64,000 nt of DNA from positions 8,492,370 to 8,556,369 of the forward strand of contig OW028579.1 in assembly GCA_932294295.1 (NCBI GenBank). Direction: 5' to 3'. Positions within the stretch are counted from its first letter, which is position 1. Each line of letters begins with the position of its first letter. The notes under the pieces were generated by a model that did not search any database, was not told the origin of the DNA, and was given only the letters and a program-made list of their open reading frames with translations. Below are positions 55,377-64,000 of the stretch, one piece after another. The position numbers and the translations under genes were made by a program. Source of the DNA: Alitta virens. Lineage: Eukaryota > Annelida > Polychaeta > Phyllodocida > Nereididae.

Positions 55377-55499
55377 CAGAATTGGTGCAGTTGCGTTACA
55401 ATTCCCAAAGAAATCTGTGTTTACAAATCGGCCTGGCCACAGCTCGCCATATTTAGCCACGCGCAGACCTGCCTGAAATCTGCCGCACTTCCGTGTCAA
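55377..55499 (-). other. Probable MSRB 5' exon (UTR or upstream ORF)
   Basis: A strong GTGAGT donor at 55371-55376 follows a GC-richer stretch with an ATG at 55499. The 41 codons (MTRKCGRFQAGLRVAKYGE onward) reach the donor in phase 0. Joined to the acceptor at 51744 they would continue through an open frame that stops at 51534, shortly before the MSRB start, so this is more likely leader sequence than MSRB coding sequence. Confidence 0.45.
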
Positions 55500-55679
55500 G
55501 AAGATCGCTTATAGACGGACCGATCCGATTTTAAAGCGCATCTATATTTTCCAAAAATTTGTTTTTCACCAGAGGGCGACACATGCAAGCTTCCATTTGC
55601 AGCAGTGACAAAGGTAAATTGAAATTATTTGCCTATAGTTGATTCACCATAATACCATAATTGTGTCATGATAAACTGT

Positions 55680-55725
55680 TCTAATATGATAATGTAATGT
55701 GCATGAGAGGCCGCAGGAGGTGTGA
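55680..55725. mobile_element. Solo end of element J
   Basis: CTAATATGATAATGTAATGT followed by GCATGAGAGGCCGCAGGAGG matches the terminus of element J (reverse complement of the 34130-34160 end). No other J sequence is nearby. Confidence 0.55.
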
Positions 55726-56139
55726 TTTACAATTATATTTTGATACCATTTTCATAAAAGTAATATCACATTATTATTTATATAATATAAATATGTGTAG
55801 CCTGCTATATCTAACAGATAAATAAATCCAGAAGCATTTACTTTCGCCTGATGAAACATTCCACTATCGTATGATGCCAGGAAGTGCATCCTCCGACCTC
55901 GAGAATATTCATAAAAGTTTTGTTTTCAATACAATGTATTAATATACCAATGACCCCAAAAATGTCATTCAGTGAATAGATGGGTTAATTCGTTTTAAGT
56001 ATATTTTCTCTAATATTTTAGAATATAGAACTTTGCTTATATAGCTGCTTATAATATGTGAGTGTGTTTGTTATAAATGTGACAATTAGTAGGAGGATTA
56101 GATAATAGGATACCGTATATATATGTTTGATGTTAGAAG

Positions 56140-57188
56140 TAGGTGACCCCTAAGAGGTCATACGAAGTATCAGACCTCTAATGTTTATTATTGTATTTTA
56201 ATTGTTTTTGAGGTATTAAGAATTGTACACTTACCCACTGTAGGGGCTTTACTGTATTACTTAAGAATCTCTACAGCATGGAGGGAAAAATGATTTACGA
56301 TGATTATTTAATATGATATGGTACACATGTTATTCTAGTATGTATTTGATATAATTGTTGTATAATTAATAGTTAAAATATGGGTATATAATCACACATT
56401 CCTTGGTCAATAATTCAAAGAGGGGTAAACTAAGAATATACGCTAATCTACAAGCAGGCTGCTGCAGAGAGCAGGCATAGCTCCTGCAGGCCAGCCTAAA
56501 GCAGAAAGTAGAGGGGGGATAGGTAGTAGGTATATAATCAAGGTAAGGGACTAGAGTTAGCCAGAGAGATATAGAGAGAGAGAGCATAGAGAGGGATCCA
56601 GAGAGAGAGAAAGAGAATAAATTGCATAGAGCAGCCAGTTGGAAGGAGCTGGGCTCTCAGATTGGAAGAAAGAGATTAGAGAATATTTGAAAGTAAATTG
56701 TTAGAATATAACTGTCAGGTTATATGACAAGTGTATGACCAAGGAATGAAGTGCACATGTGTTTAAGGTATGTGGAATTGTTTATTATTTTGTATGTGTA
56801 GGCATATGTCTATTGATGTTTTGATTGCAAATTGTGTGATTATTAAATAGATTAAAGATTTTGAAATTTATTTTCCCTAGTGTTATAGTTACTTTCTGAG
56901 CACAGAATCTAGTGACCTGTAATGGAATGACTAGAAGTATTCTGAAAATCATAAAAAGATTGAGACAGATTTACCTATTACATGCTGAGTAAACGTCTCC
57001 CTTTATTAAATGCAATACAAAAATTAACAGGATATATTAGAGGATAAATAAGTTAAAGAATATTGACAGATTATATATGTTTTCGGCCGTGTCTAGAATT
57101 GTCATACTTTTGATAAGACTTAGGTCGCCTACTGTAAGATCTCGGATTTGGACTAATTAGTTTAATGAGCTATTAGTGCCAATCAATA
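56140..57188 (+). repeat. Candidate 5' LTR and leader of the gag element
   Basis: A non-coding stretch upstream of the gag ORF with a TATATAAT-type box (about 56384), an AATAAA (about 56614), a GA-rich microsatellite (56571-56615) and a putative primer-binding site just after it. Only one LTR can lie in the window, so its borders cannot be set by comparison. Confidence 0.35.
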
Positions 57189-57204
57189 TGGTGGAGAATC
57201 CGGG
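57189..57204 (+). other. Candidate tRNA primer-binding site
   Basis: TGGTGGAGAATCCGGG starts with TGG and would pair with a tRNA 3' end finishing CCA. This is the expected position between a 5' LTR and gag. The tRNA species was not identified. Confidence 0.4.
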
Positions 57205-57435
57205 TAGTAGGTAGAAGTGTGATAATTCTGGTGTTCAACTGATTGCCTTCTCTAATTGTGTAATGTTACTTGGCTTGTATCTTCTTAAGTGTAAGAAGAA
57301 ATAGACTAGTAAAGTTAAGGAAGACATTAGAGAAGTAGGAATGCCGGTAAAGATAAACAGAACTTTCTAAATACCAGGTGAGTGGATTTTTCTATGAATA
57401 TTGATATACGATTGAGTGTTGTCTAACTGTCAAAA

Positions 57436-59103
57436 ATGAGTCTGCTAAAAGGCATGATGAAACCCTTTTTTGGTTCCAAAGAGGAACTGTGGAAGGAACG
57501 CATAACGAGGTCCCAACAAGCTGCAGGAGACCCCTTGCCGTTTGCACCCATGTTTATCGATCCTACAGAGGCTCCTAAAATTATTCCTGCAGTACGTGTA
57601 GACATGTACTTGTTTACAAATGCCAACATATTTATGTCCCAGCATGCTATTGCTTCGCATTTCGGGGTGTACTTGGCCGAGCGGTTTGATCACAAAAGGC
57701 CTGCAGACTGGGCTCGCTTGTCTCTAGAATACATACACCCTATTTTTAGACAGGTAGCCTCAGCACTCGCTACAACTAACATGTCTGCTGGAATAGCAGC
57801 TCAGATACTGGTCATGTTGTTGAATACTAAATTCCTCAAACGAGAACAATGTATCGGAATGATGTCAAATGTGTGGGATATCCTGATAAATGACCCCAGC
57901 CAATCCCCCCTTTTCCCTGCCTCTGATGTTGATCTGTTCATGCGTTTGTATGTGGGACCATCGCTGGATAGTTTCAACCATGAATTTGTATGGCGTCTTG
58001 CACAAAAACTAGGCAGGTTTCTGATATCCGAGTTGAGCCTACCGAGATCCTTCCTAAAAGATATGCGCCAACAAATAGAGACCTGGTTTTCTATGTCTAA
58101 AGAACAAGTAGAGAGGGGACTTAAGAGCCCTCAAGCCCAAGAGTATGAGAGTGACAGGGGAAGGGAGAAGGCCCAATCAGAGGGACCTCAGGAAAAAGAA
58201 AGTGAACATATGATAAGAACAGACATTGTTAAAACAACAGGGGCTAGCCCAAGGGAAGAAGCCAAACTGACTTTTACCGATGAAATTGAGAGGGAGCAGA
58301 TGGGCCAAAGGTTAGAAGCATTAGAAAAATCTGTGGCCGATTCCACCAATAAGTTCACCAATTTAATGTCAACAATTAATCCTAGAAATCAATTGGATAG
58401 ACAAGAACCAGCGACTTCCACACCCCGCTACCCCCCTGACCTGCCCCCCTCCTTGACGCCTCAATATACAGCTGCTCCAGACCTAGTGGGTAGACCCCTT
58501 GGCCGTCAGTTTAAAGCCCCAGGTCCATTAGAGTCAACTTTTGACCAGGAATGGATGGAGCAGGAGACAGTTGACATGAAGGGGCCGACCATAATGGGCC
58601 ATAGGCGGGAACAGCCAAAAGATTTCTCCGAAGACGATGAAGACATGGCCGAGTTAGCCACACACTTGTCTCTACGTCCAGAAAAGCAATGGCCTTATCA
58701 GAGCAAAAAGAGTGTCGAAAGTTACAATCAAAAGGAACGTCCAGATTTTCTTTTATCTCCCATCAGGCCTATCAGGTCTAGTCCTGAGCCAGTTGTTAAT
58801 GTGTATGCTGCTAGAGCACGATTTTGGGGCTCTAGGAAGGGAGACCCCCCACTAGATACCCCCAAGAGTTCACAACCCCAGAAGGCCAAATCCTCGTCGA
58901 GTACCCCAAAAGGAGTGGGGAAATTGTTTACTGCGCGGGGTGGGTCTAAAGACAAAATAATCCCTAAGAGTAGTGTAAAGAAAGGGGGGCCTCCGCCTGA
59001 CTCCTCAGACGGGTCAAGTGACTCTGATGGTGAACCCCATGTCACCATAGACACTATGGCTTTGCGGAAAAAAACTCACTCAGTTTTTCCCAAACCTTTT
59101 TAA
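57436..59103 (+). CDS. gag: Retrotransposon Gag, N-terminal part (555 codons)
   Basis: An intact ORF from ATG 57436 to TAA 59101-59103. Residues 1-220 look globular (PLPFAPMFIDPTEAPKIIPA, ASHFGVYLAERF). A probable coiled coil follows at about 280-315 (EIEREQMGQRLEALEKSV), then a Pro/Ser/Lys-rich linker. The capsid motif starts only after the stop, in the +1 frame, so the product is truncated relative to a full Gag. The codon use and GC content are higher than in the flanks. The downstream context (capsid block, CCHC knuckle) points to a Ty3/gypsy-type element; the N-terminal domain itself I do not recognise. Confidence 0.7.
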   Translation: MSLLKGMMKPFFGSKEELWKERITRSQQAAGDPLPFAPMFIDPTEAPKIIPAVRVDMYLFTNANIFMSQHAIASHFGVYLAERFDHKRPADWARLSLEYIHPIFRQVASALATTNMSAGIAAQILVMLLNTKFLKREQCIGMMSNVWDILINDPSQSPLFPASDVDLFMRLYVGPSLDSFNHEFVWRLAQKLGRFLISELSLPRSFLKDMRQQIETWFSMSKEQVERGLKSPQAQEYESDRGREKAQSEGPQEKESEHMIRTDIVKTTGASPREEAKLTFTDEIEREQMGQRLEALEKSVADSTNKFTNLMSTINPRNQLDRQEPATSTPRYPPDLPPSLTPQYTAAPDLVGRPLGRQFKAPGPLESTFDQEWMEQETVDMKGPTIMGHRREQPKDFSEDDEDMAELATHLSLRPEKQWPYQSKKSVESYNQKERPDFLLSPIRPIRSSPEPVVNVYAARARFWGSRKGDPPLDTPKSSQPQKAKSSSSTPKGVGKLFTARGGSKDKIIPKSSVKKGGPPPDSSDGSSDSDGEPHVTIDTMALRKKTHSVFPKPF

Positions 59104-59829
59104 CGGTACGGGATCAGCTGCTGCAGCCCGTGGTCACTGGTATTAATTCCAGGACTTCCTGCAATACCATGGTATCATCGGCAAGCGCTATGAGAGTACC
59201 GCCATTGCACTATTCAAGCTGTCTTTGAAGGAGGCCGCCAGGTCTTGGTTTCAGGATCTGCCTAAGAACCTCACCCTAGAATTGCTAAAAGATGAATTCT
59301 TTAGCCGATTTCATATAGATGGGATCCAGGACCTCAGCCTCCCAGCAATTTTGGTACCTTGAAAGGGCTGAGGGAGAGTCATGGGGGGAAACGATTGGGA
59401 GGTTGAAGATGCTCAATCATAAACTGGGATATACTGAGCAGACCTTGATTGATAAAGTACTTGAGCTGCTACCAGTACAGGTGAGACTCAGAATTCGTGA
59501 AATTGATCCTGAATCCCTAGACGAGGTGGCCGAAATAATTCGCTTTTATGAACGTGAAGGTCTCGAAACACATAGTCAAGCCACTCCCAGGGGTGCCCCG
59601 CGCAAGGGTAAGGGATCTGTGATGGAGATAAATCAAACTCCTATTTAACCAGAAGTAAAATATATTCTAGCCACGCAAGCGCCGTCTACAAACACCGGGG
59701 CTCAGACAGGGGATAATATGAGACGGGCCGTGCAGAGAAAACCCCTCAGTGAAGTAGAATGCTACTCCTGTCACCGCTATGGACATATTGCCAGAAACTG
59801 CCCTAATGCCTCCCAAAGCTTCCGACCTG
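59104..59829 (+). pseudogene. gag: Broken gag capsid and nucleocapsid region
   Basis: The Gag fold continues in three pieces. The first is in the +1 frame from about 59102 (FNGTGS, a TAA at 59144, FQDFLQYHG, SLKEAARSWFQDLPKNLTLE). The second, after another frame change near 59320-59340, runs to 59648 (QFWYLERAEGESWGETI, LIDKVLELLPVQVRLRI). The third lies past a TAA at 59646 and holds the zinc knuckle. Order and content match the Ty3/gypsy capsid and nucleocapsid. At least two frameshifts and two stops make it non-functional. No protease or pol follows; a satellite array begins instead. Confidence 0.75.
59760..59801 (+). other. CCHC zinc knuckle of Gag nucleocapsid
   Basis: Encodes CYSCHRYGHIARNC, an exact CX2CX4HX4C retroviral-type knuckle, expected to bind element RNA. 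It is in the same frame as the 59319-59648 piece. Confidence 0.85.
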
Positions 59830-62800
59830 TTGACAGCTTAATGTTGTTGATAGCTTAATGTTTATAGCTTAATGTTGACAGCTTAATGTTGAGAGCTTAA
59901 TGTTGACAGCTTAATGTTGACGATTTAATGTTGACGGCTCAATGTTGACGGCTCAATGTTGACATCTGAATATTGTTGACAATTTAATGTTGACGGCTTA
60001 ATGTTGACAGCTTAATGTTGTTGACAGCTTAATGTTGTTGACAGCTTAATGTTGACAGCTTAATGTTGACAGCTTAATGTTGACAGCTTAATGTTGACAG
60101 CTTAATGTTGACAGCTTAATGTTATTGACAGCTTAATGTTGTTGACAGCTTAATGTTGTTGACAGCTTAATGTTGACAGCTTAATGTTGACAGCTTAATG
60201 TTGCCAGCTTAATGTTGACAGCTTAATGTTGACAGCTTAATGTTGTCAACAGCTTAATGTTGTTGACAGCTTTATGTTGTTGACAGCTTAAAGTTGACAG
60301 CTTAATGTTGACAATTTAATGTTGACGGCTTAATGTTGACAGCTTAATGTTGTTGACAGCTTAATGTTGATAGCTTAATGTTGATAGCTTAATGTTGACA
60401 GCTTAATGTTGACAGCTTAATGTTGACAGTTTAATGTTGACAGCTTAATGTTGACAGCTTAATGTCGCCAGCTTAATGTTGCCAGCTTAATGTTGACAGC
60501 TTAATTTTGATAGCTTAATGTTGACAGCTTAATGTTGACAGCCTAATGTTGACAGCTTAATGTTGACAGCTTAATGTTGACTGCTTAATGTTGTTGCCAG
60601 CTTAATGTTGACAGCTTAATGTTGACAGCTTAATGTTGACAGCTTAATGTTGACGATTTAATGTTGACGATTTAATGTTGACAGCTTAATGTTGTTGACA
60701 GTTTAATGTTGTTGACAGCTTAATGTTGACAGCTTAATGTTGTTGACAGCTAAATGTTGATAGCTTAATGTTGACGGCTTAATGTTGACAGCTTAATGTT
60801 GACAGCTTAATGTTGACGATTTAATGTTGACGGCTTAATGTTGACAGCTTAATGTTGTTGACAGCTTAATGTTGTTGACAGCTTAATGTTGTTGGCTTAA
60901 TGTTGTTGGCTTAATGTTGACAGCTTAATGTTGAAAGCTTAATGTTGACAGCTTAATGTTGACAGCTTAATGTTGACAGCTTAATGTTGACAGCTTAATG
61001 TTATTGACAGCTTAATGTTGTTGACAGCTTAATGTTGTTGACAGCTTAATGTTGACAGCTTAATGTTGACAGCTTAATGTTGCCAGCTTAATGTTGACAG
61101 CTTAATGTTGACAGCTTAATGATGTTGACAGCTTAATGTTGTTGACAGCTTAATGTTGTTGACAGCTTAAAGTTGACAGCTTAATGTTGACAGCTTAATG
61201 TTGACAGCTTAATGTTGACGATTTAATGTTGACGGCTCAATGTTGATAGCTTAATGTTGTTGACAGCTTAATGTTGTTGACAGCTTAATGTTGTTGACAG
61301 CTTAATGTTGATAGCTTAATGTTGACAGCTTAATGTTGACAGCTTAATGTTGACAGCTTAATGTTGACAGCTTAATGTTGACAGCTTAATGTTATTGACA
61401 GCTTAATGTTGTTGACAGCTTAATGTTGTTGACAGCTTAATGTTGACAGCTTAATGTTGACAGCTTAATGTTGTCGACAGCTTAATGTTGTTGACAGCTT
61501 AATGTTGTTGACAGCTTAAAGTTGACAGCTTAATGTTGACAGCTTAATGTTGACGGTTTAATGTTGACGGCTCAATGTTGATAGCTTAATGTTGTTGACA
61601 GCTTAATGTTGTTGACAGCTTAATGTTGACAGCTTAATGTCGACAGCTTTATGTTGATAGCTTAATGTTGATAGCTTAATGTTGACAGCTTAATGTTGAC
61701 AACTTAATGTTGACAGTTTAATGTTGACAGCTTAATGTTGACAGCTTAATGTTGACGATTTAATGTTGACGGCTCAATGTTGACAGCTTAATGTTGTTGA
61801 CAGCTTAATGTTGACAGCTTAATGTTGATAGCTTAATGTCGACAGCTTAATGTTGACAGTTTAATGTTGACAGTTTAATGTTGACAGCTTAATGTTGACA
61901 GCTTAATGTTGACAGCTTGATGTTGACAGCTTGATGTTGACAGCTTAATGTTGATAGCTTAATGTTGATAGCTTAATGTTGACAGCTTAATGTTGACAGC
62001 TTAATGTTGACAGTTTAATGTTGACAGCTTAATGTTGACAGCTTAATGTCGGCAGCTTAATGTTGCCAGCTTAATGTTGACAGCTTAATGTTGATAGCTT
62101 AATGTTGACAGCTTAATGTTGACAGCCTAATGTTGACAGCTTAATGTGGACAGCTTAATGTTGATAGCTTAATGTTGTTGCCAGCTTAATGTTGACAGCT
62201 TAATGTTGTTGATAGCTTAATGTTGATAGCTTAATGTTGACAGCTTAATGTTGAGAGCTTAATGTTGACAGCTTAATGTTGATGATTTAATGTTGACGGC
62301 TCAATGTTGACGGCTCAATGTTGACATCTGAATATTGTTGACAATTTAATGTTGACGGCTTAATGTTGACAGCTTAATGTTGTTGACAGCTTAATGTTGT
62401 TGACAGCTTAATGTTGACAGCTTAATGTTGACAGCTTAATGTTGACAGCTTAATGTTGACAGCTTAATGTTGACAGCTTAATGTTGACAGCTTAATGTTG
62501 ACAGCTTAATGTTGTTGACAGCTTAATGTTGTTGACAGCTTAATGTTGTTGACAGCTTAATGTTGACAGCTTAATGTTGACAGCTTAATGTTGCCAGCTT
62601 AATGTTGACAGCTTAATGTTGTCAACAGCTTAATGTTGTTGACAGCTTAATGTTGTTGACAGCTTAAAGTTGACAGCTTAATGTTGACAATTTAATGTTG
62701 ACGGCTTAATGTTGACAGCTTAATGTTGTTGACAGCTTAATGTTGTTGACAGCTTAATGTTGACAGCTTAATGTTGTTGACAGCTTAATGTTGATAGCTT

Positions 62801-64000
62801 AATGTTGATAGCTTAATGTTGACAGCTTAATGTTGACAGCTTAATGTTGACAGTTTAATGTTGACAGCTTAATGTTGACAGCTTAATGTCGCCAGCTTAA
62901 TGTTGCCAGCTTAATGTTGACAGCTTAATGTTGATAGCTTAATGTTGACAGCTTAATGTTGACAGCCTAATGTTGACAGCTTAATGTTGACAGCTTAATG
63001 TTGACTGCTTAATGTTGTTGCCAGCTTAATGTTGACAGCTTAATGTTGACAGCTTAATGTTGACAGCTTAATGTTGACGATTTAATGTTGATGGCTCAAT
63101 GTTGACAGCTTAATGTTGTTGACAGTTTAATGTTGTTGACAGCTTAATGTTGACAGCTTAATGTTGTTGAAAGCTTAATGTTGACAGCTTAATGTTGATA
63201 GCTTAATGTTGACGGCTTAATGTTGACAGCTTAATGTTGACCGCTTAATGTTGACGATTTAATGTTGACGGCTTAATGTTGACAGCTTAATGTTGTTGAC
63301 AGCTTAATGTTGTTGACAGCTTAATGTTGTTGGCTTAATGTTGTTGGCTCAATGTTGACAGCTTAATGTTGACAGCTTAATGTTGACAGCTTAATGTTGA
63401 CAGCTTAATGTTGACAGCTTAATGTTATTGACAGCTTAATGTTGTTGACAGCTTAATGTTGTTGACAGCTTAATGTTGACAGCTTAATGTTGACAGCTTA
63501 ATGTTGCCAGCTTAATGTTGACAGCTTAATGTTGACAGCTTAATGTTGTCGACAGCTTAATGTTGTTGACAGCTTAATGTTGTTGACAGCTTAAAGTTGA
63601 CAGCTTAATGTTGACAGCTTAATGTTGACAGCTTAATGTTGTCGATTTAATGTTGACGGCTCAATGTTGATAGCTTAATGTTGTTGACAGCTTAATGTTG
63701 TTGACAGCTTAATGTTGACAACTTAATGTTGTTGACAGCTTAATGTTGATAGCTTAATGTTGATAGCTTAATGTTGACAGCTTAATGTTGACAACTTAAT
63801 GTTGACAGTTTAATGTTGACAGCTTAATGTTGACAGCTTAATGTTGACGATTTAATGTTGACGGCTCAATGTTGACAGCTTAATGTTGTTGACAGCTTAA
63901 TGTTGACAGCTTAATGTTGTTGACAGCTTAATGTTGATGGCTTAATGTCGACAGCTTAATGTTGACAGTTTAATGTTGACAGTTTAATGTTGACAGCTTA
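59830..64000. repeat. Satellite array, 14-bp unit TTGACAGCTTAATG
   Basis: At least 4.17 kb of head-to-tail 14-bp units with a recurrent 17-bp variant (TTGTTGACAGCTTAATG) and point variants (ACGATTTAATG, ACGGCTCAATG, CCAGCTTAATG). It runs off the window end. Rare variants recur about 2.36-2.44 kb apart, for example GACATCTGAATATTG at 59961 and 62323, so there is a higher-order period. All frames contain stops. It starts within 30 bases of the gag zinc knuckle. Confidence 0.95.

Noticed and set aside
57445..57693. Minus-strand ORFs under gag
   Set aside because: They are shadows of the 555-codon gag ORF.
59830..64000. CRISPR-like array
   Set aside because: The units are contiguous 14-17 bp repeats without unique spacers, in a eukaryotic genome. 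It is a satellite.

Overview
The window is eukaryotic nuclear DNA from an AT-rich, repeat-loaded animal genome. Three metazoan genes are recognisable from spliced, GT-AG-bounded exons whose phases join correctly: an RBMX2-type spliceosomal RNA-binding protein (+, 8559-12872), an ATG4A/B-type autophagy cysteine protease (-, 14726-37849) and a methionine-R-sulfoxide reductase of the MSRB2/MSRB3 kind (-, 46093-51516, with a probable 5' exon at 55377-55499). Intron density and transposon content suggest a marine invertebrate, but nothing seen fixes the phylum.

Layout. 1-6850 is mostly old repeats: two palindromic MITEs, a broken duplicated block, a subterminal-array transposon and two unrecognised candidate minus-strand exons (1369-1595 and 6860-7042). 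RBMX2 follows, with transposon insertions in introns 1 and 4. RBMX2 and ATG4 are convergent, and their candidate poly(A) signals lie about 30 bp apart near 13.5 kb. ATG4 has 12 coding exons over 23 kb; its 7.9-kb first intron (29887-37830) is a stack of nested transposons. 38-46 kb holds repeats and AT-rich non-coding DNA. The MSRB gene carries a 2.2-kb fold-back element with arms of about 800 bp beside a splice donor. From about 56 kb there is a decayed Ty3/gypsy-like LTR retrotransposon: an intact 555-codon gag N-terminal ORF, a broken capsid region and a CCHC zinc knuckle. A 14-bp satellite starts directly after it and runs at least 4.17 kb to the window end.

The most notable pattern is a set of at least seven transposon families (here A-F and N). 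They share a terminus close to GGTATCAGGTCAA, mostly make 8-bp target duplications, and differ in the phrase repeated irregularly just inside each end. Target duplications and nested insertions let boundaries be fixed to the base for several copies. No transposase was found. The 8-9 bp duplication and GG terminus fit Merlin/IS1016-like elements best, but that assignment is inference. Two 30-34 bp palindromes, each flanked by 7-8 bp direct repeats, look like ultra-short insertions.

The three host genes act in separate processes (splicing, autophagy, repair of oxidised methionine); nothing indicates co-regulation beyond the shared RBMX2/ATG4 3' boundary.
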